The notes under the pieces: generated by a model
Told to the model about the DNA's origin: nothing
Seen by the model: only the letters and a program-made list of their open reading frames with translations
Database searches by the model: none
Part shown: positions 1 through 7,688 of the stretch, in pieces
Layout of the letters: the number at the start of each line of letters is the position of its first letter
How positions within the stretch are numbered: the first letter of the stretch is position 1
Assembly: GCA_018268855.1 (NCBI GenBank)
Contig: JAFDVR010000002.1
Location: 62,001 to 126,000 of the forward strand
Length of the DNA stretch: 64,000 bases
Origin: Acidobacteriota bacterium
GTDB taxonomy: Bacteria; Acidobacteriota; Terriglobia; Terriglobales; Acidobacteriaceae
Direction of reading: 5' to 3'
Position numbers and translations under genes: made by a program

Positions 1-1
1 G

Positions 2-757
2 CATCCCGATTGGGGCGCGGTCGCGCACGGCGTTGTCGTGCCGCATCTCGACCGTTCCGCCATTTACATCGCCGTCAGCATGCTGGGTGCAACGGTGATG
101 CCGCACGTCGTCTACCTGCATTCCTCGCTGGTGCAGCCGCGCCTGCGTACCTTCGAGCGCAAGCGCAAAACCATCACGCAGACAGCGGACTTCCGTCGCC
201 GCTATCTCCGCTTTGAATTGCTCGACGTACTCGTCGCGATGAACGGCGCATGGCTCATCAACTCGGCCATGGTCATCATGGCCGCAGGCGCATTCGCCGG
301 ACTCGCCGCGCACGGCCTCGAACCCGTCACCAGCATCGAACAGGCCCACCAGACACTCGGCCCACTCCTCGGCCCTATGTCCGCTGTCATGTTCGCCGTT
401 GCGCTGCTGTGCAGTGGCCTCTCATCTTCAACTGTGGGCGTGATGGCAGGGCAGGTCATCATCGAGGGCTTCCTCAACATCAAATTCCCCATCTACCTGC
501 GCCGCCTCATCACCATCATCCCTGCGCTCATCGTCATCGCCGTCGGCCTCGACCCGCTGAAGATTCTCATCCTCTCGCAGGTCGTGCTCTCGTTCGCTCT
601 GCCGTTCGCTCTGGTGCCGCTCATCTGGCTCACCAGCCGTACCAAACTCATGGGCGAGTTCACCAACGGCCGCTTCGCCCGCACGGCAGGCTGGGCAACC
701 GTCTCACTCATCCTCGCGTTGAATGTGTTGTTGCTGTGGCAAACGTTCACTGTGTGA
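2..757 (+). CDS. mntH: NRAMP-family divalent metal transporter, C-terminal part (5' end outside window)
   Basis: The reading frame is open from the first bases and ends at a TGA at 755-757, so only about the last 251 residues are present. Near the start it carries MPHVVYLHSS, the conserved NRAMP transmembrane-6 motif (MPHxxYLHS) that helps bind the metal. Several hydrophobic helices follow, including a segment rich in Ser/Gly (LLCSGLSSSTVGVMAGQ) and a long final helix pair. Family members are proton-coupled importers of Mn(II) or Fe(II) in the inner membrane. Substrate cannot be decided here because the N-terminal DPGN motif is outside the window. A following orphan gene lies 76 bases downstream. 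Confidence 0.88.
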   Translation, partial: HPDWGAVAHGVVVPHLDRSAIYIAVSMLGATVMPHVVYLHSSLVQPRLRTFERKRKTITQTADFRRRYLRFELLDVLVAMNGAWLINSAMVIMAAGAFAGLAAHGLEPVTSIEQAHQTLGPLLGPMSAVMFAVALLCSGLSSSTVGVMAGQVIIEGFLNIKFPIYLRRLITIIPALIVIAVGLDPLKILILSQVVLSFALPFALVPLIWLTSRTKLMGEFTNGRFARTAGWATVSLILALNVLLLWQTFTV

Positions 758-833
758 AATGGCTGATACGTTTGGTTTCTGGGCTTGGCCTCAAATTGCC
801 TGGAAAAACTTTGCTATTGGGAGGAAAGAATTA

Positions 834-1244
834 ATGAGTATCCATCCCTTGGCTGTGGTTCGTGTTGTTGCCCCAAGTTCTGTGAACCGGGTTCTTCCGG
901 ATTCCGTTCCCATATTCGCTTACAACGACATCTATGCTTCAGTCGGTGTGAATCAAAGTGACTTCGCGCGTTGGGAACAACAGAATGGTATGTATAGCCT
1001 AGGATCTGAGTCGAAGGATGGCGCGATACTTGTGCCTGGTTTTCCCATTCTTTCTAAGGTCGCTGATATGTACGTGGATCCTGTGACCCTAACTTCTGAG
1101 GAGACATCTGCCTTAGTTGAAGAATGCGAGCGCGCTCTACCTCATGCAATCAGCGAAACTGCCAGGCAAGAACTAGAAGATATCCGGTTGCTGGCACAGA
1201 GGGCACTCAATGCATCTGCTGTTATCCGCTTTGACCAGCCCTGA
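834..1244 (+). CDS. Hypothetical protein, 136 aa
   Basis: The start is set at the ATG at 834 because GGGAGGAAAG lies just upstream; an ATG at 723 would overlap the transporter gene. The protein is soluble, with no signal peptide or membrane helix. It has a middle section with several aromatic residues and an acidic, helical C-terminal half (SEETSALVEECERALPHAIS). Its base composition is less GC-rich than the flanking housekeeping genes, as is common for recently acquired or poorly expressed genes. I do not recognise the family. The next gene is convergent, with 8 bases between the stop codons. Confidence 0.6.
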   Translation: MSIHPLAVVRVVAPSSVNRVLPDSVPIFAYNDIYASVGVNQSDFARWEQQNGMYSLGSESKDGAILVPGFPILSKVADMYVDPVTLTSEETSALVEECERALPHAISETARQELEDIRLLAQRALNASAVIRFDQP

Positions 1245-1252
1245 GAGTTGAC

Positions 1253-1687
1253 TCAGGCTCCGGTGCTGCCAAACCCGCCCGCACCGCGCTTCGTCTCATC
1301 CAGCGACTCCACCGCCACAAATTCCGCCTGAATCCGCCGCACAATGCGCAACTGCGCAATGCGATCGCCAGCCTTCAACGTAATCGGCTCGCGCGTCACA
1401 TTCGTCATCACCACTTTGATCTCACCGCGATATCCCGGATCGATCACGCCCGCAAGCGTGGTGATGCCTTTCACAGCCAGGCCGCTGCGGTCTTCCACCA
1501 GCGCACCGTACTCCGAAGGAAACGCCATCGCCAAACCAGTTGGCACCAGTGCTGTGGTGCCCGGAGCAACCGTCGCTTCTTCTACCGAATAAAGATCGGC
1601 GGCAAGATCGCCCCATGCACCCTCGTGCGAATACTTCGGCAAACGCGCATCCGGATGCAGCTTTGCTGTCTGAATCTGAAGATCCAT
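1253..1687 (-). CDS. dut: dUTP diphosphatase (trimeric dUTPase)
   Basis: This hydrolyses dUTP to dUMP and pyrophosphate, keeping uracil out of DNA and supplying dTMP synthesis. All five trimeric dUTPase motifs are visible in 144 residues: AADLYS near residue 30, EDRSGLA near 66, GVIDPGYRGEIKV near 80, AGDRIAQLRI near 106, and the glycine-rich tail RGAGGFGSTG at the C-terminus that closes over the nucleotide. Length is normal for the family. It is the last gene of a minus-strand run after dnaG and a small secreted protein gene, with a 30-base gap to the latter, so co-transcription is plausible. Confidence 0.95.
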   Translation of the reverse strand: MDLQIQTAKLHPDARLPKYSHEGAWGDLAADLYSVEEATVAPGTTALVPTGLAMAFPSEYGALVEDRSGLAVKGITTLAGVIDPGYRGEIKVVMTNVTREPITLKAGDRIAQLRIVRRIQAEFVAVESLDETKRGAGGFGSTGA

Positions 1688-1717
1688 TGCGTAAAAATCA
1701 CCTTTCGATCACTTGAA

Positions 1718-2179
1718 CTATCGCGAATACAAAAACGTGCCGCACACCTGCGTGGACTGCATCATCCCCTCATGCGTAAACACCGGCAACTGCTTGCCCG
1801 AGAAGAAGATCACATGCAGCAGTTTGCCATCGGTAAACGTCGTCATCCACTCTACGTCTTCCGCGCCGCACAGCGTGTTGTGGTGCAGAAACTTTTTATC
1901 CCCCGGAATCACCACCTTGTACAGCGCACCCGCACCCGTGGCATCGGCGGGGAGATCAAACGTCGCCCGATACTCTTCCGGCTTCAGCGCACGTGCGCGA
2001 AACATGGTGAACGTAGAGAAGTTGATCATCATCTTCTCGCCGCCGAGAGAGATGTCCCCCGTAATCGAGCGCGCCGTGTTGCTCTCCGCGCGCCAGTAAC
2101 CCTGCTCCTGCGCGTTGCTCTCAGGCGCGCAAGCCAGGGCCGCCAACAGCAACACAAATACCCATGCACTTCGCTTCAT
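1718..2179 (-). CDS. Small secreted hypothetical protein, 153 aa
   Basis: The frame is open further upstream, but the start is placed at the ATG at 2177-2179 because it begins a classical signal peptide (MKRSAWVFVLLLAALACA, then SNA-Q as a likely cleavage site) and follows an AAGGG. The mature protein is about 130 residues, with two cysteines (LCGAEDVEW and TQVCGTF) that could form a disulfide in the periplasm. I recognise no domain. It sits between dnaG and dut on the same strand, with 58 bases from the dnaG stop. The role is unknown. Confidence 0.7.
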   Translation of the reverse strand: MKRSAWVFVLLLAALACAPESNAQEQGYWRAESNTARSITGDISLGGEKMMINFSTFTMFRARALKPEEYRATFDLPADATGAGALYKVVIPGDKKFLHHNTLCGAEDVEWMTTFTDGKLLHVIFFSGKQLPVFTHEGMMQSTQVCGTFLYSR

Positions 2180-2237
2180 CCCTTGAGCATGACACCCGCA
2201 CAGCACTTCCGGCAATCGCGCAATATATAGTCTTGAT

Positions 2238-4013
2238 TCACAAACTCCGCAAAGCCCGCGCAAGCTGCATATCTTCCTCAAGCAGCCGGCGCACCATCTC
2301 CTTATCGCCCTTGCGCTCCGTCTCTGTGATGAGCGTGCGCAATTCGCGCCGCCTGCGCTCGCCCCACTTCTTACGGATGGTATGCAACGCGCCATTCACC
2401 TTAATCAACAGCGCGTCTACCTCAATAGCAATTTCCTGTTCCAGCACGCGCGCCAGCATCGCGCGCTCGGGCTCACTGCCCGCAGCATCCAGCGGAGTAC
2501 CCTCTACCTCCATCGCCGCCAGCTTCTCCATCAACACACCGGCAGAAAGCCCTTCCACCCACTCCGGATGCATCGAGATCTCCACCGCCGCATGGTCGCG
2601 CGCCGCATCGCCCGTAGGACGCACCAGCGCCTGCAGCAGCGTCCGCTCCGTATCGCTGATCTCCATCACGCTGTGCCGCCGGATACTCTCCACCCGCGAA
2701 GCCGCCGCGCGCCGCACCTCTTCCTGCAGCAGAGCATTGTCAATGCCAAGCTTCTGCGCGGCATCATTCACAAATGCATTACGCTGAATCGCAGAAGGCA
2801 TCCGCCGGATATGCGGCAGCAGAAAATTCACTGCCTTCACCTTCGCCTCAGGCGTCTGCTGCGGATACAGTTTCCGCGCGCGCTCCACCAGGTAATCCGC
2901 CAGCGGCTTGGCCCCGCGCAGCGCATTCGCGTACGCCTGGATCCCGTTCTCACGCACATAGCGGTCAGGGTCAAGCCCGCCTTCCAGCGTGACGACCTTT
3001 ACCTCAAACTCTTCTTCCATCAGCAGTGCGAGTGATTTTTCCGTCGCATTCGCGCCCGCCGTATCCGGATCGAAGTTCACCACCACGCGCTTCGTAAATC
3101 GCGAAAGCAACCGCACCTGCGCCTCGGTAAACGCAGTTCCACTCGTCGCAATCACCGGCTGCACCCCGGCCATATACACGGAGATGCAATCCATCTGGCC
3201 TTCCACCAGCAGCGCATAATCTTCTGCGCGGATAGCGGCCTTCGCCTTGTCCAGATTGAAGAGCACCGTGCCCTTCGTATACAGCGGCGTCTCCGGCGAG
3301 TTGATGTACTTCGCCGTCTTGTCATCCGTCTCCAGCGCGCGCGCCGTAAACGCGATCACGCGACCCTGCTCATTCGCAATGGGAAACGTAATGCGCTTGC
3401 GAAACCGCGCATACAGATTGCCTGTCGGTCGCCCGTTGTCATCCTGTTCCTTGGAGGAGAACAGCCCGCTCGCGCGCATCACCTCATCGCTAAAGTGCTT
3501 GCCCAGCGCCTCGCGCATACTGTTGAAGTCATCGGGAGCATAGCCGATGCGAAACTTCGCAATCGTCTCCGCACTCACCCCGCGCCCCGTCAGATACTCA
3601 CGCGCCCGCGCCGCCTCCGGCGATTTCAAATTCCCCTCAAACCACTGCGTCGCCGCCTCATGAATATCCAGCAACTGCTTGCGGATACCGGCCTCGCGAG
3701 CCTCTTCCGCAGAATGAAACTCGCGCTTCGGCAGCGGAATTCCCACCTTCACAGCAACCGATCGCACCGCCTCCGGAAAGCTGACATTCTCGATCTTCTG
3801 CACAAACGTAAAGACGTCGCCCTTCTCATGGCACCCAAAGCAATAGAAGTATCCATGCGTCGCATTCACGCTGAACGACGGCGACTTCTCCTTATGAAAA
3901 GGACACAGCCCCGAATAGTTCTGCGCGCCGCTCTTGCGCAGCTTCACATACTCGCCAATCACCTTCACAATGTCGGCTTGCTGCTTTACGGTCTGTGCAA
4001 AGTTGTCGGCCAC
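2238..4013 (-). CDS. dnaG: DNA primase
   Basis: DnaG makes RNA primers for replication. Domain order is complete: an N-terminal CHC2 zinc finger with CPFH near residues 37-40 and CFGC near 58-61, a TOPRIM catalytic core (LVEGQMDCI for the catalytic Glu, then VVNFDPDTAGANA for the metal-binding DxD), and a C-terminal helicase-binding domain. I prefer the GTG at 4011-4013, giving 591 residues that begin VADNFAQTVKQQ, as in other DnaG proteins. The ATG at 4071-4073 would add 20 unconserved residues and overlap the divergent methyltransferase start. The gene leads the group dnaG, secreted protein, dut. Confidence 0.95.
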   Translation of the reverse strand: MADNFAQTVKQQADIVKVIGEYVKLRKSGAQNYSGLCPFHKEKSPSFSVNATHGYFYCFGCHEKGDVFTFVQKIENVSFPEAVRSVAVKVGIPLPKREFHSAEEAREAGIRKQLLDIHEAATQWFEGNLKSPEAARAREYLTGRGVSAETIAKFRIGYAPDDFNSMREALGKHFSDEVMRASGLFSSKEQDDNGRPTGNLYARFRKRITFPIANEQGRVIAFTARALETDDKTAKYINSPETPLYTKGTVLFNLDKAKAAIRAEDYALLVEGQMDCISVYMAGVQPVIATSGTAFTEAQVRLLSRFTKRVVVNFDPDTAGANATEKSLALLMEEEFEVKVVTLEGGLDPDRYVRENGIQAYANALRGAKPLADYLVERARKLYPQQTPEAKVKAVNFLLPHIRRMPSAIQRNAFVNDAAQKLGIDNALLQEEVRRAAASRVESIRRHSVMEISDTERTLLQALVRPTGDAARDHAAVEISMHPEWVEGLSAGVLMEKLAAMEVEGTPLDAAGSEPERAMLARVLEQEIAIEVDALLIKVNGALHTIRKKWGERRRRELRTLITETERKGDKEMVRRLLEEDMQLARALRSL

Positions 4014-4025
4014 GATGGATGCATC

Positions 4026-4062
4026 CAGTCTACCGTTGCCGCCGTTTATACAATGACGAAGT
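4026..4062. promoter_or_regulatory. Divergent promoter region dnaG / trmJ
   Basis: Only about 47 bases separate the preferred starts of dnaG (minus) and the methyltransferase (plus). On the plus strand TACAAT at 4049-4054 would be a -10 box placing transcription start at about 4061, the first base of the GTG, so that mRNA could be leaderless. On the minus strand the same AT-rich patch reads TATAAA, about 30 bases before the dnaG GTG. No convincing -35 boxes are visible. This is inference from position and sequence only. Confidence 0.3.
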
Positions 4063-4801
4063 GAGCGATGCATCCCCAGCCCTGACTGACCGCCTGGCCG
4101 TAGTGCTGGTCGGCGCGCGCAATCCGCTGAACATCGGCGCCGTGGCCCGCGCCATGAGCAACTTCGGAATCCACGACCTGCGCCTCATCAACGAGTACCG
4201 CAACCCGCTCGAAGAAGCCCGCTCCGCCATCAACGCCGCCGCCGTTCTCCACGCGGCGCGCGAGTTCGCCAGCGTAGGAGAAGCCATCGCCGACTGCTCG
4301 CTCATCTACGGAACCACCGCAGTAGGCGACCGCGCCCTCGAACAGCCGGTAGACGTCCTGCGCGACGCCCGCCACCACGTCGCCGCCGCCCCCGGCCGCA
4401 CCGCCATCCTCTTCGGCTCAGAAAAGTTCGGCCTCTCCAACGAGAGCATCGCGCACTGCAACCGCCTGCTCACCATCCCCATGCACACCCACGGCACGTC
4501 CATGAACCTCGGCCAGGCCGTCGCCGTTACGCTCTACGAAATGGTCCGCACCGAACTCACCCCGCGCCGCATCTCCACAGACAAGGAACCCGCCACCGCC
4601 GAACAGCTCCAGGTGCTCGACCGCGTCCTGCTCGAAGCCATAGAGGAGAGCGAATACCCGCAACGCTTCCCCGGCCGCGGCACCGAACAGCAGTTGCGCG
4701 AATACGTCCGCCGCCTCCAAATGCCCGGCACCGACGTCGCCGTCTGGATAGGCTTCCTCCGCCAATTCCTGTGGAAGATGCGCGGCAACCACCGCGAGTA
4801 G
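4061..4801 (+). CDS. trmJ: SPOUT-family RNA methyltransferase, TrmJ-like
   Basis: The family transfers a methyl group from SAM to the 2'-OH of ribose 32 in tRNA anticodon loops. SPOUT motifs are clear: VGARNPLNIGAVARAMSNFG near the N-terminus, ILFGSEKFGLSNESI in the middle, and the knot motif TIPMHTHGTSMNLGQAVAV, which binds SAM. A C-terminal helical extension of about 80 residues fits TrmJ rather than the shorter TrmL. The GTG at 4061 gives 246 residues starting VSDASPALTDRLAVVLV; an ATG at 4019 is possible but would overlap dnaG. Assignment to TrmJ rather than another TrmH-class enzyme is by similarity of motifs and length. Confidence 0.85.
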   Translation: MSDASPALTDRLAVVLVGARNPLNIGAVARAMSNFGIHDLRLINEYRNPLEEARSAINAAAVLHAAREFASVGEAIADCSLIYGTTAVGDRALEQPVDVLRDARHHVAAAPGRTAILFGSEKFGLSNESIAHCNRLLTIPMHTHGTSMNLGQAVAVTLYEMVRTELTPRRISTDKEPATAEQLQVLDRVLLEAIEESEYPQRFPGRGTEQQLREYVRRLQMPGTDVAVWIGFLRQFLWKMRGNHRE

Positions 4802-4818
4802 AGGCCGCATATTGGGAG

Positions 4819-5000
4819 GGCATAGCTTTAGCTGTGCCGTTACAGCGCAGAAAGAACACGGCTTCAGCCGCTGAGGTTTAGCTTTCTCCAACGTGTGGTG
4901 TAAGCAGTGTTTGATGAACCAAATTCCGATTGCTTTGAAGGGGCTGGGCTTCAGCCCAGCCGTTAGAGCAACCAAAGAACAGGGCTTTAGCCCCTGAGGG
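4819..5000. repeat. Two copies of a paired-hairpin intergenic repeat
   Basis: Copy A spans about 4819-4876 and copy B about 4942-4999. Each has a first hairpin, a 20-base linker, a second hairpin and then CTGAGG. In A the stems are GGCATAGC/GCTGTGCC and CGGCT/AGCCG. In B they are GGCTGGGCT/AGCCCAGCC and GGGCT/AGCCC. The linkers match at 15 of 20 positions and start with GTTA in both. Stem sequences differ between copies while pairing is retained, which points to selection on the fold. Confidence 0.7.
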
Positions 5001-5111
5001 AATGGATCTCAATCGAGCCACAGACCCTTCCGCCCTTGTTTCGAACAAAACTTCCGCACACACGAACCTTTTCAGGCGGGCTGCCACACCGAATCAGTCC
5101 CTGTTGTTTCA

Positions 5112-5200
5112 GGGCCAAAGGCCCGCCCTATACCAGCCTGGGGCAAAGCCCCAGGTACACAGCCATAAGAAAACAAAAAGCGCTGAAGGCGCGCCCTATC
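5112..5200. repeat. Cluster of short palindromes (REP-like)
   Basis: Three hairpins occur in under 90 bases: GGGCC-AAA-GGCCC at 5112-5124, CCTGGGGC-AAA-GCCCCAGG at 5137-5155, and GCGC-TGAAG-GCGC at 5180-5192, with an A-rich linker between the last two. They lie in the otherwise gene-free stretch before the DUF1440-like gene. The arrangement resembles the multi-module palindromic repeats scattered through acidobacterial genomes. Copy number elsewhere in this genome cannot be judged from the window. Confidence 0.55.
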
Positions 5201-5284
5201 CGCGCCCCCACAGAAATCGGCGCAACAAGACCAGAAAACACCCCCACAACCACGCGCATCTCTCCTAATTCAAGAGGTGAGCCA

Positions 5285-5803
5285 ATGAGCGAAAAGCACG
5301 TAATGCGCGGCGTGGTCGCGGGAATCGCCGGAGGCCTGGTGGCATCGTGGGTGATGAACCAATTCATCACCGGCCCGGGCATGAAACTGCAACAGGCAAC
5401 ACAAACTCCATTCGAAAATGTCGAACAGAAGGAACATAAAGACGACCCCGACTCCACCATGAAGGTCGCCGACGCCGTCGCCAGCGTCGCCACCGGAGGC
5501 CAGCACCTCACGCTCCAGCAGCAGAAGTCCGCCGGGCCCCTCGTCCACTATGCCTTCGGCGCTCTCATGGGCGGACTCTACGGAGGAGCGGCGGAACTGA
5601 TGCCCTCCGTAAAAAACGGTTTCGGAACCACCTTCGGCTCCGCGCTCTTCGCCGGCGCCGACCTCGTCGCCGTCCCCGCTCTCGACCTCGCTCCTCCGGC
5701 CACCGAAGAGCCGCTACCCGCCATCGGCAACCATTACGCCGCCCACCTCGTCTACGGAGCCACCACAGAACTCGTCCGCCGCATCGTCCGCGCCATGCTC
5801 TAA
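5285..5803 (+). CDS. DUF1440-like membrane protein, 172 aa
   Basis: The ATG at 5285 follows an AAGAGGTGAG ribosome binding site. The protein starts with a glycine-rich hydrophobic helix (GVVAGIAGGLVASWVMNQF), has a charged stretch near residues 45-60, then glycine/alanine-rich segments containing YAFGALMGGLYGG and GFGTTFGSALFAGADLVAVP, and ends with HLVYGATTELVRR. This layout resembles the YagU/DUF1440 inner-membrane family, whose biochemical role is poorly known. It stands alone and is followed by a strong bidirectional hairpin. Confidence 0.7.
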   Translation: MSEKHVMRGVVAGIAGGLVASWVMNQFITGPGMKLQQATQTPFENVEQKEHKDDPDSTMKVADAVASVATGGQHLTLQQQKSAGPLVHYAFGALMGGLYGGAAELMPSVKNGFGTTFGSALFAGADLVAVPALDLAPPATEEPLPAIGNHYAAHLVYGATTELVRRIVRAML

Positions 5804-5825
5804 TCAGCTTCTGCATGACAAACGA

Positions 5826-5850
5826 AAAGGCCGCGCTTGTCGCGGCCTTT
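5826..5850. terminator. Bidirectional intrinsic terminator
   Basis: AAAGGCCGCG and CGCGGCCTTT form a perfect 10-bp stem with the loop CTTGT. T residues on one side and A residues on the other let it work in both directions between the convergent genes ending at 5803 and 5907. Confidence 0.85.
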
Positions 5851-5906
5851 CTCTTAGTTTGGAGACTTATCCGGTCACTTCCTCCAACGGCATTTGTGAG
5901 GGCTTA

Positions 5907-6425
5907 TTAACGTAGCTTCAGATCTTCTGCGAGGGGCAGTAAGTCCGGATGGCGTCGCAATGTGGGAGAGATTAGTTGACGATCCAACTCAACTACGATG
6001 TTCGCCACCGCGAGAGTCAATTTGCGAAACTCATGTTCAGACTCGATGTCCTTTGCACGTTCAAGCACTTGGGAGAGCGCCTGGTCGCAAGTGTGCACTG
6101 AAGCAAAGAGCTGCCGCGCTAGCTCATCATCAGACAACAAGTTGTTCGGGCTCTCGCTGGTTCGACTAATCTCACTTGGAGGATCAGACTCTCCGTCGGG
6201 AAGAACCTCGATCTCGATTTTGTCACCCGTAACAAGTGGTATGCCGCCCCATGTCGAATGAGTTGTGTTCGGTTCATCAGACGTGTCGATAGCGTTCAGC
6301 CACACTCGATCGTTGGATTCTGAAGCCACTCCTCGGCTCAGGCTAACGTGAGCTCCGAGCCAGCCATTAGCTGTAAGCGACGCACAGGCCTTCTGTAGAC
6401 CATTTACACGTAAGGAAAGCCGCAT
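5907..6425 (-). CDS. Hypothetical protein, 172 aa
   Basis: The protein has no signal peptide or membrane helix. The first 85 residues look beta-rich and include a GDKIEIEVLPDG turn. From about residue 95 it appears helical (LLSDDELARQLFASVHTCDQ), ending in a leucine-rich tail. There is no Shine-Dalgarno sequence before the ATG at 6423-6425, but TACAAT lies about 10 bases upstream, so the message may be leaderless. Base composition is less GC-rich than neighbouring housekeeping genes. I do not recognise the family, and no neighbour suggests a pathway. Confidence 0.6.
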   Translation of the reverse strand: MRLSLRVNGLQKACASLTANGWLGAHVSLSRGVASESNDRVWLNAIDTSDEPNTTHSTWGGIPLVTGDKIEIEVLPDGESDPPSEISRTSESPNNLLSDDELARQLFASVHTCDQALSQVLERAKDIESEHEFRKLTLAVANIVVELDRQLISPTLRRHPDLLPLAEDLKLR

Positions 6426-6665
6426 AAATGAATTGTAGTAGCCAACAGAGGAGAATGAGTTCCGTCGATCTATTACGAGCTTGCTTGGTGACTATACACA
6501 GGCTCTAGGTTAGTAACGATAGGTCGGCTGGAGAATTGAATGACCGGGCCGTTGACGCCCTTAATCCTTTATAGAGTGAGCTTGCGTTGTACTTCCGCCA
6601 GTCGACGAGTACATCCCTCAAGTCCATCTCTATAGCTTCCGACGAGCGTTTGTGGGGACTTACGT
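6426..6665. other. 240-bp non-coding gap between two orphan genes
   Basis: This is an AT-richer intergenic stretch between two minus-strand orphans. I see no terminator, repeat or RNA-like structure I would defend. It holds the presumed promoter of the 172-residue orphan next to 6425. Confidence 0.4.
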
Positions 6666-7217
6666 TCAGAAGCTACAGATGTAATCGTGACCGACCACAT
6701 GATGCACCTTGCCCGCACATTCCTCCGCAAAGCCAAGTTCAGAGCTTGGCGGCTGCATGTGTTGAGCCACGGGCAATGCAATCTCGTCACTAGCATCATG
6801 CACCAGAAAGATGCCGGGGCTAATTGAAAGTCCGACAGACCAGTCGTAGATCGCGAACTTGCCATCAGCCGATTTTGAAGGAGAGCCAAGCTGGCCCACG
6901 CCAAGTCCTCTCGTTAGGCCGATGTGTATTACATCCGCAACCCAGTTGATTGGCAGCCACATCAGCACAGGCAACACTCCTACGAGGAGGAACGAAGCTC
7001 CTGTTCGTGCCCGCTTTTTTATGAAGCAATATGCAGCGCCGCAGAGGATGGTAATCAAGAGAATCAGGTAACCTAATGCTGTGAGCGGGATAAGTAGAAA
7101 GCTGACCCATCCCGGAATCTGGCACACGAGTTGCAGCGCGGCGACTGTGAACAGACACATGAGCGCGGGCTTGAACGACCAGCAATCTGTTCCAGTGAGG
7201 GTGCCTTTTAGACTCAT
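6666..7217 (-). CDS. Hypothetical membrane protein, 183 aa
   Basis: Three hydrophobic segments are visible: about residues 18-36 (ALMCLFTVAALQLVCQ), 38-66 (VSFLLIPLTALGYLILLITIL) and 73-92 (GASFLLVGVLPVLMWLPI). A soluble C-terminal domain of about 85 residues follows, with a possible beta fold (GKFAIYDWSVGLSISPGIF) and an invariant-looking Cys near the end. The start at 7217 has no strong ribosome binding site. No family is recognised. With the orphan at 5907 it forms a small AT-richer patch. Confidence 0.55.
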   Translation of the reverse strand: MSLKGTLTGTDCWSFKPALMCLFTVAALQLVCQIPGWVSFLLIPLTALGYLILLITILCGAAYCFIKKRARTGASFLLVGVLPVLMWLPINWVADVIHIGLTRGLGVGQLGSPSKSADGKFAIYDWSVGLSISPGIFLVHDASDEIALPVAQHMQPPSSELGFAEECAGKVHHVVGHDYICSF

Positions 7218-7403
7218 AGACTCACTATAGCGGCGAGCGGTTCGTCCAATTAGTACTGAGAAATCGGCTTATCGCCATTGAACCCCGTTCAAGAGACTCA
7301 AATCTAAGCAGACTTCGATGCGACTACATCCCGCGATGCACGCAAACCCTGTCAATCCCCATCCATCCGTAACTCGCACAAATGGCGAGAGTTGCACGTT
7401 GCC

Positions 7404-7608
7404 GATTTACCCCACTCCATTTGAAACAATAGAAGAAAGCCCAAATAGAGAAGGGCTCACCATCCTCGCAGCGGTGAGGACGGTAAGCCCAACAGAATCA
7501 GGATTTTGCCTGTAAGCCCAATGAGAAGAGGATTTACAGACAGCCAATTTTGTATCTATTGCAAACAGAAGACTTGCGCGTACACCCCGGGGGGAGGGGT
7601 ACCCCTTC
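7404..7608. repeat. Dispersed intergenic element, copy 1
   Basis: This shares blocks with 32568-32760: ATTTACCC then TTGAAACAAT, a GGATTTTG...TGTAAGCCCAAT block, and a 20-base identical GC-rich block TACACCCCGGGGGGAGGGGT. Inside, units resembling GGATTT-N-GTAAGCCCAA recur about every 28 bases (near 7484-7550). It also contains a long imperfect hairpin at 7453-7490. It lies downstream of the large phosphoesterase gene and contains no plausible gene. Confidence 0.7.
7453..7490. other. Long imperfect hairpin within the dispersed element
   Basis: GGGCT-C-ACC-A-TCCTC pairs with GAGGA-C-GGT-A-AGCCC around an 8-base loop (7468-7475), giving 13 pairs and two symmetric mismatches. On the minus strand it is followed by a T-rich stretch, so it could end transcription from the phosphoesterase gene about 200 bases away. 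A structured RNA is equally possible. Confidence 0.5.
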
Positions 7609-7688
7609 ACAGGGTCAGTCACCCTCATCTCCCGCGCGACATTAATTCGCCCCATCTTTGGGGGTCAATGACATGATTCTGGCGATTT

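Noticed and set aside
6569..6904. Possible frameshift extension of the 183-residue membrane protein
   Set aside because: The other frame has no similarity to the protein or to any family, and there is no sign that the reading frame is broken at 6666.
7453..7490. Hairpin considered as a tRNA or riboswitch
   Set aside because: No T-loop or anticodon arm and no known riboswitch core; kept only as an unnamed structure.
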